Assembly (NCBI RefSeq): GCF_000429145.1
Contig: NZ_AUBH01000006.1
Span: forward strand, 124,001 to 188,000
Direction of reading: 5' to 3'
From: Aestuariibacter salexigens DSM 15300
GTDB lineage: Bacteria > Pseudomonadota > Gammaproteobacteria > Enterobacterales > Alteromonadaceae
Length of the DNA: 64,000 bases
Shown: positions 1 to 9,554 of the stretch, piece by piece
Layout of the letters: each line of letters starts with the position of its first letter
How positions within the stretch are numbered: the stretch's first letter is position 1
Program-made: the position numbers and the translations under genes
Notes under the pieces: model-generated
Told to the model about the DNA's origin: nothing
Database searches by the model: none
Seen by the model: only the letters and a program-made list of their open reading frames with translations

Positions 1-1
1 A

Positions 2-2389
2 GGTCTGGTCGGCTTCGCGTCTGCCAGAGTGCAACTGATCCCCCATCAGTTGCATATTGCTCGGGAAGTCGGACAGCGCGCCGCTCCGCGGGTATTACTG
101 GCTGATGAAGTGGGCTTGGGTAAAACCATTGAGGCTGCACTTATTATTCAGCAACAGTTGTTTAATGGCCTTGCACAACGCGTGCTGATTATCGTCCCTG
201 ACAGTCTGGTGCATCAATGGCTGGTTGAGCTGCTGCGTAAAGTTAATTTGTCATTTTCGGTATTCGACGAGGAACGCTTCAGCGCAGTAAGTGAAGAACA
301 GCAAAACCCTTTTGACAACGAGCAACTGATCTTATGTAGTCTGGACTTTCTTGCGCATCACCAAGGTGCCAACGAGGCAGTCATCGCATCACAATGGGAT
401 CTGGTCGTTGTTGATGAGGCTCACCATTTGCGATGGGATGAACATCACCCCAGCACAGAATATCAGCTGGTAGAAACCCTTGCTGCAGCGACCAGAGGAA
501 TATTGCTACTGACTGCCACCCCTGACCAGTTAGGGCATATGAGCCACTTTGCTCGATTACGTCTGCTCGACCCGGCACGCTTTCACAGCTATACGGAATT
601 TGTTGAACAGGAGAACCAATACGCGCAGCTGGCTGATGCCGTTACCCCCTTGTTGTCTGATGCGCCACTCAGTGATTCTCAACTCGCCGTTCTGGAGGGT
701 TTTGTCGGTGTTGCAACAATGCAGGAGTGTGACGTTTCCAGCGATGTTGAAAAGCAACGTCTGCTGCAAACCCTCATTGACCGCCATGGAACCGGTCGTA
801 TGTTATTTCGCAATTCCAGAGCCGGTATTGCCGGGTTTCCTCAACGACAGTTACATGCCTACCCCCTGGACATGCCCGAACAGTATACTGAACTGACATA
901 CAACCGACTTGCTCAGCGTCTGGTACCTGAGACCTGCTTAGACAAGCATGACTGGATTGAGTGGGATACGCGCGTCGGTTGGTGGCATGAATTATTGGCA
1001 TCACTGCGCCCGGCCAAAGTGCTGACAATCTGCGCCAGTGCGTCTACTGCGAGAGCGTTGGCTGAATCGCTACGAACGCAGACTGGTATTCGCCATACGG
1101 TATTTGATGAAAGTATGAGTATCATCGAGCGAGATAAAGCAGCCAACTACTTTGCACAGCAGGAAGATGGCGCACAGGTATTGATATGCAGCGAGATTGG
1201 CAGCGAAGGCCGCAATTTTCAGTTTGCTCATCATCTGGTGCTGTTTGATCTACCGTTGCTGCCAGATTTACTTGAGCAGCGAATTGGCCGACTGGATCGC
1301 ATAGGCCAAAAGCAAGATGTACAAATTCATGTGCCCTATTTTAAACACTCAGCACAACAGGTGTTATTTAATTGGTATCACGATGGATTAAACGCCTTTG
1401 CGTCGACCTGCCCAATAGGGACGTCAGTGTACGAGCAGGTCAAAGACGCATTGCATTATTGTCTTGTATCACCTGACGACACCAGCGCCTGTGAAAATTT
1501 ACTGGCTGAGACACACTCGTTAAGTGATCACATGCGAGCACAGCTTGAGCAAGGCAGAGACAGATTGCTGGAATTGAATTCGTCTGGCAAAGGCCGCATT
1601 GATGATCTGTTACTGACGCTCCATGAAGCCGATCAGTCTCCTACCCTAGAACGTTTTATGACACGTCTTTTTGATGCTATCGGCGTATTGCAGGAAGACA
1701 AAGATGAAACGACCTATCTGTTGAGACCCACTGAAGCGCTGGTTAACCATCTGCCTGGTCTGGATGAAGAAGGTTTGACCGTCACTTATGAACGCCAGAT
1801 TGCAACTCAGCTTGAGCATGTACACTTTCTAAGTTGGGATCATCCGCTTGTCCAGCACGCAATTGATTTGATTATCGGAGACGTGCAGGGCAGCGCCAGC
1901 ATTGCAACCATCAGTGACGCGACTTTACCAAACGGCAGCTATTTCATTGAAACCTTATATGTTATCGAGATAAGTGCGCCAAAACGCTTACAGCCAACTC
2001 GTTTTTTACCCGTCACTCCTATCAGACTGTGTCTTGATGCCAATGGTGAGGAATTCCTGAATGACGGCTTTATTCAGGTTGCCGGCGTGAAACAAGATAT
2101 CGCAACGAAGCTGATCAATGCGCTAAGGCCGGCTATTGAGCAGAGTGTTGAACGTTGCCAGCACATCGCTACCGACAAAGCGGAGCTCATCAAAGCTGAG
2201 GCGCAGCGCAAAATGCAGGCTGAATTGGATGAAGAAATTGTGCGCATGAAAGCGCTGCAAAAGGTTAATCCAGCGATCCGAGACGATGAAATAGATTATC
2301 TGTGTGAGCAACGCACGCAATTACACGCGGCAATTGCAGACGCCGGAATACGCCTGGATGCAGTGCGGTTGCTGGTGAACATGAAGTGA
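2..2389 (+). CDS. rapA: RNA polymerase-associated helicase RapA, 5' truncated by window edge
   Basis: SWI2/SNF2-family ATPase that binds RNA polymerase and promotes recycling of stalled core enzyme. The frame is open from base 2, so the true start lies upstream; about 795 of the roughly 968 residues usual for the family are present. The first visible residues (ARVQLIPHQL) match the start of the ATPase region, so the N-terminal Tudor-like part is missing. A Walker A motif (DEVGLGKT, around base 105), a DEAH box (VVDEAHHL, around base 410) and the C-terminal helicase signature (RIGRLDRIGQ, around base 1280) are visible. The GTG at base 29 is internal, not a start. The stop is followed within 13 bases by rluA, so the two are probably co-transcribed. 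Confidence 0.96.
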   Translation, partial: GLVGFASARVQLIPHQLHIAREVGQRAAPRVLLADEVGLGKTIEAALIIQQQLFNGLAQRVLIIVPDSLVHQWLVELLRKVNLSFSVFDEERFSAVSEEQQNPFDNEQLILCSLDFLAHHQGANEAVIASQWDLVVVDEAHHLRWDEHHPSTEYQLVETLAAATRGILLLTATPDQLGHMSHFARLRLLDPARFHSYTEFVEQENQYAQLADAVTPLLSDAPLSDSQLAVLEGFVGVATMQECDVSSDVEKQRLLQTLIDRHGTGRMLFRNSRAGIAGFPQRQLHAYPLDMPEQYTELTYNRLAQRLVPETCLDKHDWIEWDTRVGWWHELLASLRPAKVLTICASASTARALAESLRTQTGIRHTVFDESMSIIERDKAANYFAQQEDGAQVLICSEIGSEGRNFQFAHHLVLFDLPLLPDLLEQRIGRLDRIGQKQDVQIHVPYFKHSAQQVLFNWYHDGLNAFASTCPIGTSVYEQVKDALHYCLVSPDDTSACENLLAETHSLSDHMRAQLEQGRDRLLELNSSGKGRIDDLLLTLHEADQSPTLERFMTRLFDAIGVLQEDKDETTYLLRPTEALVNHLPGLDEEGLTVTYERQIATQLEHVHFLSWDHPLVQHAIDLIIGDVQGSASIATISDATLPNGSYFIETLYVIEISAPKRLQPTRFLPVTPIRLCLDANGEEFLNDGFIQVAGVKQDIATKLINALRPAIEQSVERCQHIATDKAELIKAEAQRKMQAELDEEIVRMKALQKVNPAIRDDEIDYLCEQRTQLHAAIADAGIRLDAVRLLVNMK

Positions 2390-2401
2390 TTGGACCTTCC
2401 G

Positions 2402-3118
2402 ATGCCGTATAACCCTGACTTTGTTTATGATCCCCCCATGTATCCTCTTCTGCCCATCGTGCATGCAGACGATGACCTGTTGGTATTAAACAAAGTCAGT
2501 GGGTTACTCAGCGTGCGCGGCAGGGCGTTGGCACATCAGGACAGCTTAGAATCGCGTGTGCAGCGAGTCTATCCGACTGCCACCATTATTCATCGTCTTG
2601 ATATGGCGACATCTGGTTTAATCGTTATGCCCCTTAATATGGACACTCACAGGGCACTATCCCGTCAATTTGCAGAGCGACAGACCCGCAAAGCCTACCT
2701 CGCCAGAGTGTATGGTGAGGTCACGCAGTCTCAGGGCAGCATAGACAGACCGCTGATTGTCGACTGGCCAAACCGCCCAAAACAGAAGGTTGATGAAGCG
2801 TCAGGAAAGCCGTCCCTCACTCACTTTCAAAAAGTATCTGGTGATGGGACATCGAGTCTGATGTTACTGCAACCTGTAACTGGCCGTTCCCATCAATTAC
2901 GTGTACACATGCTGGAACTCGGCCACCCTATACTTGGCGATCGACTGTATGGAGAGCCTTATGCTCGTTATCAGGCACCGAGACTACAACTACACGCGTG
3001 GCAGCTGGGATTTTTCCATCCTGGACAACAGCAGTGGGTGCAATTTCGAAGTGATGCGCCATTTGCCAGTAACGATGAATTAGAGCACGCGGCTACGCTT
3101 TACATGGCGAATAACTAA
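2402..3118 (+). CDS. rluA: Dual-specificity 23S rRNA/tRNA pseudouridine synthase RluA
   Basis: Cytoplasmic enzyme that isomerises uridine in 23S rRNA and in several tRNA anticodon stems. The catalytic block HRLDMATSG is typical of RluA and contains the catalytic Asp. The later segment TGRSHQLRVHM is also characteristic. The protein is about 238 residues, slightly longer than the E. coli enzyme (219), with a longer N-terminus. I chose ATG 2402, which has a GGA about 7 bases upstream; an in-frame TTG at 2390 directly abuts the rapA stop and is an alternative. The rapA-rluA order is as in E. coli. Confidence 0.95.
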   Translation: MPYNPDFVYDPPMYPLLPIVHADDDLLVLNKVSGLLSVRGRALAHQDSLESRVQRVYPTATIIHRLDMATSGLIVMPLNMDTHRALSRQFAERQTRKAYLARVYGEVTQSQGSIDRPLIVDWPNRPKQKVDEASGKPSLTHFQKVSGDGTSSLMLLQPVTGRSHQLRVHMLELGHPILGDRLYGEPYARYQAPRLQLHAWQLGFFHPGQQQWVQFRSDAPFASNDELEHAATLYMANN

Positions 3119-3184
3119 TCTTTGCCTGAGGCGCTGAGTTAACCTTGCACTCAGGGATCGAGTGTTGTCGCCGATAATCTTACT

Positions 3185-4015
3185 ATGCGTATGTTATTCC
3201 TCTTCATTTGTTTGCTGTGCTCTACCTCAAAGGTTCTGGCACAGCAGCTCGACTTTACCGATCTGCTTTTACAGGATTGGCGACAGCATCTGCCCGATGG
3301 TCAGTTCGATGTGCTGTTGGTGGGTGAACAGGAAGTACCTTTGCTGGTTCACGAATCACGCACCTCGCTGACTAAAGGCGTGGTGGTGATTATCTCGGAT
3401 ACGTCACAAAGCCCGCTGCATGGACAGGGGCTGTCTATGCTGGTCAATCAACTTACTGGCTGGGGATGGGTCACTATGCAGCTTCCCGCACCCTCTCCTG
3501 AAAGTGTCTTAGAAGATGAAGAGCCTGTTCCAGCAGACGATCAGGTACCTAGCTTCCATACTGCGCCGCTTCTGACTGACACACAGTTTACGCAGAATGC
3601 CCAGGCGCTAGGAGAAAGAATTAACGCAGTGGCTAACCGCGCCGGAAGGTATCCTGGCTTTTTTCTGGTCATCAGCCAGGGGATCACAGCCGCCTCGCTT
3701 GCCACCTCATACGCAGAGGGAAGCCTCGCTGCGCCAGACGCATTGGTGGTGTTATCACCTTACTTACCAAACAGGCCAATGAATGATGACCTACCCCGTC
3801 GACTGGCTCGCACGCCAATGCCGGTTCTGGACTTATTCAGTCACTGGGATAACGGCTGGAGCAGAATGCACATTGAGCAACGAAAGATAGAGGCGGAACG
3901 TGAGCTGAAAATGCATTACAGACAACGGGAAATTATTGGTCAGCCACTCGATGCACAACAAATGGCTCGGGTTGGAAAGGAGATTCAAGGCTGGTTAGTC
4001 TATTTAGGTTGGTAA
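3185..4015 (+). CDS. DUF3530 family secreted alpha/beta-hydrolase-like protein
   Basis: Predicted periplasmic protein of 276 residues beginning with a clear signal peptide (hydrophobic stretch ending in VLAQQ, cleavage around residue 19-20). The body has an alpha/beta-hydrolase pattern: GVVVIISDTS near the oxyanion loop, then LVISQGITAA where a nucleophile elbow would sit. The elbow has Ser-Gln-Gly but not the usual first Gly of G-x-S-x-G. It resembles the DUF3530 family, whose function is unknown. There is a dense Glu/Asp/Pro segment around residues 100-120. The ATG at 3191 is an alternative start. Confidence 0.75.
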   Translation: MRMLFLFICLLCSTSKVLAQQLDFTDLLLQDWRQHLPDGQFDVLLVGEQEVPLLVHESRTSLTKGVVVIISDTSQSPLHGQGLSMLVNQLTGWGWVTMQLPAPSPESVLEDEEPVPADDQVPSFHTAPLLTDTQFTQNAQALGERINAVANRAGRYPGFFLVISQGITAASLATSYAEGSLAAPDALVVLSPYLPNRPMNDDLPRRLARTPMPVLDLFSHWDNGWSRMHIEQRKIEAERELKMHYRQREIIGQPLDAQQMARVGKEIQGWLVYLGW

Positions 4016-4127
4016 AAATCTGCTGAGTATTCAACTTCCTAGCCCTTATAGACCGCCTACTGCAGGTAAATTTTTTGTTAACGGCTATACTTCGAGCATA
4101 AACCACCCACAAATCGCCTGTAGCGCC

Positions 4128-4451
4128 GTGACTGTCACCCAGTTTATCGATAACAAAGTACAACAGCTTAGTTATTATCTGCACAACTATTGGCGCGGCC
4201 TGTTACCTTATTCAGAATTAGATCTTTACTTTTGGGACACGCTGGAAGAATGGGCGCAAATTAAGGGCAGCGCTCAGGAACCTTACAGTCAGAAAGAGCG
4301 CGTATTTTGGCACGTTCTTCATCAAATGCATTTCTGGCCAGATAATAAGCTGAGTCAGGACCCGATCCTCAAAACCGAATTACAAACCTGCATTGCGTAT
4401 CTTGATGGCGAAGGATTCTGTCCGTTTGACTGCGTCGGCATTCGCCCTTAG
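4128..4451 (+). CDS. Small conserved-looking cytoplasmic protein of unknown function
   Basis: I do not recognise this 107-residue protein. It starts at a GTG without a strong ribosome binding site. It has no signal peptide or membrane segment and is rich in aromatic residues (YYLHNYWRGLLPYSELDLYFWDTLEEW), with two cysteines near the C-terminus in a FCPFDCVG motif. The codon usage looks like its neighbours and the frame does not overlap another credible gene, so it is probably real. It lies between the DUF3530 gene and ampG on the same strand and could be co-transcribed with either. Confidence 0.6.
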   Translation: MTVTQFIDNKVQQLSYYLHNYWRGLLPYSELDLYFWDTLEEWAQIKGSAQEPYSQKERVFWHVLHQMHFWPDNKLSQDPILKTELQTCIAYLDGEGFCPFDCVGIRP

Positions 4452-4540
4452 ATAGGTAACCATTTACCTCAGTCTGCTTGCATCCGCTGCGATGAAATGA
4501 TCCAATAGCGTTGGACTATTTCTCGCCGAGTTAATCACCC

Positions 4541-5887
4541 TTGTTTCAGCATTTTCGAGACTATTTGGACAGACGTCTTATCGCCGTGTTTTGTTTTGGT
4601 ATTGCCAGCGGCTATCCCTGGGTTATGATCAGCTCTGCGCTGTCAGCATGGCTCAAGGAAGAAGGCCTGTCACGCTCAGCTATCGGCCTGTTTGGCGTGA
4701 TGTTCGTTGCCTATTCGATTAATTTTTTGTGGTCGCCTCTGCTGGACAGAATCCGTCCCCCGTTCCTTGGACAGCGGCGCGGGTGGATTGTCATCACGCA
4801 ACTGGCCATCTCACTGTGCTGTGTATTGATGTCCAGGCTGACAGCCAGTGAGCAATTGTTCAATGTTGCCCTGTTCGGTCTGCTTATTGCCATCTTTTCA
4901 GCTACACAGGATATCGCCATCGATGCATTCCGTATCGATGTGATTGGTGACAACGAAAAACACAAACTGTCACTTGCCTCGGCCCTTGCGACAGCTGGCT
5001 GGTGGACCGGCTACGGCGGCTTGGGGGCAATTCCCTTTTTTCTGGCGGATATGCCTGGCTGGCAGTGGAATGAAGTCTATCTGGTACTCGGTGGGATCAT
5101 GTTACTGCTCAGCTGCACCGCATTCTTTATCCCCGAGCCACAAACCCATCGATTGCAGGCGCAACAGCAAGCTACGCAGAGTTATCAGGCACTATTGGGC
5201 AATAGCGCATCGCCAACGATGTGGCAGGCCATAAGCTGCTGGCTACTGGTGACGCTGGTCGAGCCATTTCGTGACTTTTTTAAACGCAATAACGTCAAAC
5301 TTGCGCTGTCCGTATTGCTGTTCATTTTCCTGTTTAAAATTGGCGAAGCCTTCCTGGGTCGCATGAGTATTGTGTTTTATAAGGAAATCGGTTTTAGCAA
5401 CAGTGATATAGGGACCTACTCGAAGCTGTTAAATTGGTGGGTCACGATTGTGTTTGCCCTGATTGGCGGCATGGTAAATATCCGTTACGGGATCTATCGT
5501 GGGCTAATGATTGCAGGTATCGCCATGGCAGCAAGCAATCTTATGTTTGCATGGATGGCTCAAGTCGGCCCGAACAAGGTCTTATTTGCTGCCGCTGTAA
5601 TTGTGGATGGGTTCACCGCAGCCTGGAGCTCTGTGGCACTGGTCGCGTTCATCTCGCTGCTGTGCAACAAAGCATTTTCAGCCTCGCAGTATGCCCTGAT
5701 GGCTTCACTAAGTACCGCCGGAAGAACATTTATGGCATCCGCGAGCGGTTTTATTGTGGACGGCATGGGTGGTAACTGGAGTCTGTTTTTTATTCTCACT
5801 GCGCTGATGGTGATCCCCAGCCTGCTATTTTTACGCACCATCAAAGACGATGTAATACGACTTGAGAAGGGGCTGGCTAGAACATAA
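4541..5887 (+). CDS. ampG: AmpG-type muropeptide permease (MFS)
   Basis: Inner-membrane major facilitator protein of 448 residues. Known AmpG proteins import anhydro-muropeptides released by lytic transglycosylases, feeding cell-wall recycling. The N-terminal region (FGIASGYPWVMISSALSAWL, then FLWSPLLDRIRPPFLGQRRGW) follows the AmpG pattern closely, including the loop between helices 2 and 3. SATQDIAIDAFRIDV matches the next conserved block. About 12 hydrophobic segments are visible, with a long cytoplasmic loop near residues 195-240. The start is a TTG at 4541; no ATG lies upstream in frame. An slt gene, whose product releases the substrate, lies elsewhere in the window (46597-48570). Confidence 0.85.
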   Translation: MFQHFRDYLDRRLIAVFCFGIASGYPWVMISSALSAWLKEEGLSRSAIGLFGVMFVAYSINFLWSPLLDRIRPPFLGQRRGWIVITQLAISLCCVLMSRLTASEQLFNVALFGLLIAIFSATQDIAIDAFRIDVIGDNEKHKLSLASALATAGWWTGYGGLGAIPFFLADMPGWQWNEVYLVLGGIMLLLSCTAFFIPEPQTHRLQAQQQATQSYQALLGNSASPTMWQAISCWLLVTLVEPFRDFFKRNNVKLALSVLLFIFLFKIGEAFLGRMSIVFYKEIGFSNSDIGTYSKLLNWWVTIVFALIGGMVNIRYGIYRGLMIAGIAMAASNLMFAWMAQVGPNKVLFAAAVIVDGFTAAWSSVALVAFISLLCNKAFSASQYALMASLSTAGRTFMASASGFIVDGMGGNWSLFFILTALMVIPSLLFLRTIKDDVIRLEKGLART

Positions 5888-5893
5888 TCACCG

Positions 5894-6865
5894 TTATGGC
5901 TGATTAATCACTACCTGATTGCGCCCGTCCTGCTTGGCTTTATATAACGCCTGATCGACATGTTCCAGCCACGCCATGGGCTCTTTGTGGTTAGGCGTGT
6001 ACTCGCAGATACCAACGCTAATTGTAAAAGTGATATCGACACCCTCATGGGTAACAACACATTTTTGCGCGGTTTTGCGGATCCTCTCAGCGACCAGCTT
6101 AGCGCAGCTTGCCGTCGTATCTGGTAGCAAAATAGTAAATTCTTCACCACCATAACGACCTGCAACGTCCGTCTCGCGAACTGATTCGCCGATCAGTTTC
6201 GCTAGCCGTTTGATGACCTGATCGCCAGCGGGATGGCCGTGCGTATCATTGACGGCTTTAAAATGGTCGATATCCAGCATCAGAACCGATGCAGGTTTGG
6301 CATTACGTCGGATCCTTTTAAATTCCAGCTCAAACTGTTCCTGCCAATATCGACGGTTGAATAGACCAGTAAGTCCATCGGTACGACTGATTTGCTGAAG
6401 CTGTGAGTTCAAGCGCTCGCTGTTAAGCTTACTGATAGCTTCATCCGTCACGTCATACACTAATAGACAAATTTTTTCGACAGTACCGGTAAGCGATGCC
6501 AGTGGAAATAATGTCACATTCTGGTACATGAAATCCGACGCTGAAGTGATAGGTCGATTTGAACCGAATCGAAACAGAAAAGGACGCTGCTCCCAAATCA
6601 GAAATGCCGGGGTACGCAAGGTAAAGACGGGCTCAGCCTTGATCTTAAACCATTCCACGTCCATTTCCGGGAAACACTCAAATATCGATTTCCCCCTTAC
6701 CTGGCTGGGCAGCAAGTTACTGTGGTTTTCCATAAACTGGTTCCACACGCTGACCTTATAATCCCGGTCAATAACCACTATCCCTACTTCAATGGAGCCA
6801 AGCAGGTCATGCTGCCAATGCATGTCTGACAGGTCGTTATCTGCCACTCTGTTTGCTGTGCTCAT
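5894..6865 (-). CDS. PAS-GGDEF diguanylate cyclase
   Basis: Cytoplasmic diguanylate cyclase of 323 residues, with no membrane segment. A PAS-like sensor region spans about residues 20-145 (IEVGIVVIDRDYKVSVWN is the PAS start). The GGDEF domain follows, with the active-site motif GGEEF at residues 239-243 and an upstream product-inhibition site RETD at 230-233. Both point to an active, feedback-inhibited cyclase. It starts 5 bases after the stop of the receiver/CheC gene, so the two are almost certainly co-transcribed and functionally paired. It is the last gene of the leftward tauE-lgt-thyA cluster and ends head-on against ampG with only 6 bases between the stops. Confidence 0.93.
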   Translation of the reverse strand: MSTANRVADNDLSDMHWQHDLLGSIEVGIVVIDRDYKVSVWNQFMENHSNLLPSQVRGKSIFECFPEMDVEWFKIKAEPVFTLRTPAFLIWEQRPFLFRFGSNRPITSASDFMYQNVTLFPLASLTGTVEKICLLVYDVTDEAISKLNSERLNSQLQQISRTDGLTGLFNRRYWQEQFELEFKRIRRNAKPASVLMLDIDHFKAVNDTHGHPAGDQVIKRLAKLIGESVRETDVAGRYGGEEFTILLPDTTASCAKLVAERIRKTAQKCVVTHEGVDITFTISVGICEYTPNHKEPMAWLEHVDQALYKAKQDGRNQVVINQP

Positions 6866-6870
6866 TCAGG

Positions 6871-7881
6871 TTACTCACTTACCAGCTTATTGAACATGAT
6901 ATCAATAGAGTCGTCAGGCACCAGCAGTAACAAATCGAAGTTGATGTCCTGTGATTCGATCGCATAGGCAATTTCTATTGCCAGTATACGCTGCCATCGT
7001 CGCTCTTTATTTCCCAAAAGGGCGTTCAGATCGCAATGACGCCCCAGTATGATCGGATGATTATGACTAAAATTAACATTTAACTGCTCTGACAGCGCAT
7101 TCAAACAGGCCCCTATCAAGATATTAGACACATCCATCAGTGCTTCCAACTCCAGCTGTTCATCATGCTTATGACCCTGATAATTCAGTAGTTTTAGCAT
7201 GTTGGCAAAGTTAGCATCACTGAAAATAACCAGTGCTTCACCCTGAATCCCTGCGCTGACGAAACCTTTGGAGACTGCCGATACCCGCTCATTGCGATTA
7301 ATATCAGCGATGGCCATATTAAGCTCGTTATTCTCAATCAGATTGACGTTTGGAATAGGCAGATTTATAAACTCGCCGAGCAGCTTCGCCAGATTTTCGC
7401 CAGCCTGCCCCATCGCCACGTTAGCCATTTCCCGGTACGCGTCAAGCCGGTCTTCCGCACCACCTTTGACCTGCGCAGCAACATCTTTTTGGCGACCTTC
7501 AGCGCTAGAGGCGCCGCTATATAATCCATACTGCTGAAGGATTGTAACCAGCTTTTCGTTATCGATGGGTTTACGAATAAAATCCAGTGCGCCCATTCCC
7601 ACCATACGTTCACGGGCCTCTGGCTGAACGTCTCCTGAAACGACAATGACCATCGTTGGCAGGTCTTCTTTGCGGATCACTTCCATGGTCTGGTAACCGT
7701 CCATGACGGGCATATTCAGGTCAAGGAACATTACGTCCGCCTTACCTTGTCGAATCATTTCTATTGCTTGCTGACCATGCTCAGCAAAACTGATCTCAAC
7801 ATCCCAGCCATCAGGAATTGAACGCGCCATCTGGCGACGAGCAAAACCCGAATCATCACAAATCAGTACTTGCGTGGTCAT
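6871..7881 (-). CDS. Response regulator receiver fused to CheC-like phosphatase domain
   Basis: Protein of 336 residues. Residues 1-125 form a receiver domain: acidic pair D9/D10, phospho-acceptor D54 (MFLDLNMPVMDG), S82 and K104 (FIRKPID). Residues 140-330 resemble CheC/CheX phosphatases. The family signature [DS]-x3-E-x2-N-x22-P is met exactly at D147/E151/N154/P177. It recurs with swapped acidic residues at E246/D250/N253/P276, giving two sites as in CheC. There is no DNA-binding output domain. It lies 9 bases after thyA and 5 bases before a PAS-GGDEF gene. The likely role is a self-resetting phospho-switch that controls the cyclase; this is inference. Confidence 0.88.
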   Translation of the reverse strand: MTTQVLICDDSGFARRQMARSIPDGWDVEISFAEHGQQAIEMIRQGKADVMFLDLNMPVMDGYQTMEVIRKEDLPTMVIVVSGDVQPEARERMVGMGALDFIRKPIDNEKLVTILQQYGLYSGASSAEGRQKDVAAQVKGGAEDRLDAYREMANVAMGQAGENLAKLLGEFINLPIPNVNLIENNELNMAIADINRNERVSAVSKGFVSAGIQGEALVIFSDANFANMLKLLNYQGHKHDEQLELEALMDVSNILIGACLNALSEQLNVNFSHNHPIILGRHCDLNALLGNKERRWQRILAIEIAYAIESQDINFDLLLLVPDDSIDIMFNKLVSE

Positions 7882-7890
7882 TCACTCATC

Positions 7891-8724
7891 CTATATCGCC
7901 ACCGGCGCTTTAATATGCGGATGAGCCTGATAGTTACACAGCTCGAAGTCGTCATAGGTAAAGTCAAAAATACTGTTCACTGCTGGATTAATTTTCATTG
8001 TTGGCAGTGGATAGGGCTCACGGCTTAATTGCAGATTTGTCTGCTCCAGGTGATTGACGTACAGATGCGCATCGCCGAACGTGTGAATAAATTCGCCAGG
8101 CTCAAGACCGCACACCTGAGCCATCATCATGGTAAGAAGTGCATAACTGGCAATATTGAAAGGTACGCCAAGAAACACATCACCGCTGCGCTGATACAGC
8201 TGACAAGAGAGCTTTCCGTCAAGCACGTAAAACTGGAACATGGTATGGCATGGCGGCAACGCCTGACGTCCTTGCTCAGCATTTTGTTTCGGAGAAAAAC
8301 GGGTATCCGGCAGAACGCTAGGATTCCAGGCACTGACGATGAGTCGGCGTGAGTCTGGATTGTGCTTTATCTGCTCGACCACTTCACTTATCTGGTCTAC
8401 AACCTGTCCGTCCGCGCCAGTCCAACTGCGCCATTGATGACCATATACAGGGCCGAGGTCGCCTTCGTCAGTAGCCCACTCATCCCAGATAGAGACGCCG
8501 TTTTCTTTCAAGTAAGCGATATTGGTATCGCCTTTCAAAAACCAGAGAAGTTCATGGATGATCGAGCGCATGTGACACTTTTTGGTTGTCACCAAAGGAA
8601 AGCCATCGGCCAGATTAAAGCGCATCTGATAACCAAATACACTGATTGTACCCGTGCCGGTTCGATCTTCTTTGCGGGTGCCATTTTCAAGGATATGGCG
8701 CATTAAATCGTGATATTGCTGCAT
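7891..8724 (-). CDS. thyA: Thymidylate synthase
   Basis: Converts dUMP and methylene-tetrahydrofolate to dTMP and dihydrofolate in the cytoplasm. The active-site cysteine lies in [12 protein letters not shown] (residue 159), and the folate/dUMP-binding blocks DRTGTGT, WDEWA and FNIASYALL are intact. At 277 residues it is longer than the 264-residue E. coli enzyme because of an insert of about 13 residues just before the active-site loop ([13 protein letters not shown]). The start is ATG 8724, with AGGA 7 bases upstream; a TTG one codon earlier is less likely. It is 15 bases downstream of lgt, as in many gammaproteobacteria. The partner enzyme FolA is encoded at 38311-38802. Confidence 0.98.
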   Translation of the reverse strand: MQQYHDLMRHILENGTRKEDRTGTGTISVFGYQMRFNLADGFPLVTTKKCHMRSIIHELLWFLKGDTNIAYLKENGVSIWDEWATDEGDLGPVYGHQWRSWTGADGQVVDQISEVVEQIKHNPDSRRLIVSAWNPSVLPDTRFSPKQNAEQGRQALPPCHTMFQFYVLDGKLSCQLYQRSGDVFLGVPFNIASYALLTMMMAQVCGLEPGEFIHTFGDAHLYVNHLEQTNLQLSREPYPLPTMKINPAVNSIFDFTYDDFELCNYQAHPHIKAPVAI

Positions 8725-8739
8725 CAAGATTTCCTGAAT

Positions 8740-9552
8740 TTAAGAGTTGCCGGTCGCATGATTTATTATGCCGCGCTTTCGGGCAGACATCATTAGCCAG
8801 AGTCCCAGCAGGATCATCGGAACGCAGAGTAGCTGCCCTTGTGATAACCCAAACGAGTAGAGGCCAAGATGCGCATCCGGCTCGCGAAAATATTCGACAA
8901 TAAACCGGAACACCCCATAACCCAATAAAAACAAACCGCCAATCGCGCCAGTTGCTCTAGGCTTACTGGAATACCACCAGAGTATCGCAAACAGCACGAC
9001 GCCTTCTAGCATAAATTCGTATAGCTGTGATGGGTGTCGAGGAGAAGGTCCCGCGCCCGGAAAAATGATGGCCCAAGGGACGTCCGTAGTTCGTCCCCAC
9101 AGTTCAGCATTGATAAAATTACCCAGTCGCCCTGCGCCGAGTCCGATGGGCACTAGAGGCGCAACAAAGTCACCGACCTGCAGAAAATGTTGACCTTTTT
9201 TCTTTGCAAAAAACCACATAGCTGCCAGCACACCAAGCAAGCCGCCATGGAAAGACATGCCACCGGTCCAAATTTTAAATAAATAAACCGGGTCAGATAA
9301 AAACAGGTCAAACTGGTAAAACATGACATATCCGACCCTGCCACCAATAATCACGCCTAAAAATGACCAGAACAGCAAATCACTTACGTCGTCTTTACTC
9401 AATCCGACGCGCTGCATACGTCTATTGGCAAGCCACCAGGCGGCAATGAATCCAACCAGGTACATCAGTCCATACCAACGCAGACTGACGGGACCAATTG
9501 AAAAAATTACCGGGTCAATAGCAGGGAATTGCATAAAGCTTTGTGTTGTCAT
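8740..9552 (-). CDS. lgt: Prolipoprotein diacylglyceryl transferase
   Basis: Inner-membrane enzyme that transfers diacylglycerol from phosphatidylglycerol to the lipobox cysteine of prolipoproteins, the first step of lipoprotein maturation. The Lgt signature [14 protein letters not shown] is present, together with the early block [11 protein letters not shown] and the HGG segment MSFHGGLLG. About seven membrane segments are visible over 270 residues, a normal size. It starts at ATG 9552, only 2 bases after the tauE stop, and precedes thyA, so the genes are probably transcribed together. Likely substrates encoded here include NlpD (32811-33659) and the lipoprotein at 44541-45221. Confidence 0.98.
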   Translation of the reverse strand: MTTQSFMQFPAIDPVIFSIGPVSLRWYGLMYLVGFIAAWWLANRRMQRVGLSKDDVSDLLFWSFLGVIIGGRVGYVMFYQFDLFLSDPVYLFKIWTGGMSFHGGLLGVLAAMWFFAKKKGQHFLQVGDFVAPLVPIGLGAGRLGNFINAELWGRTTDVPWAIIFPGAGPSPRHPSQLYEFMLEGVVLFAILWWYSSKPRATGAIGGLFLLGYGVFRFIVEYFREPDAHLGLYSFGLSQGQLLCVPMILLGLWLMMSARKRGIINHATGNS

Positions 9553-9554
9553 TG

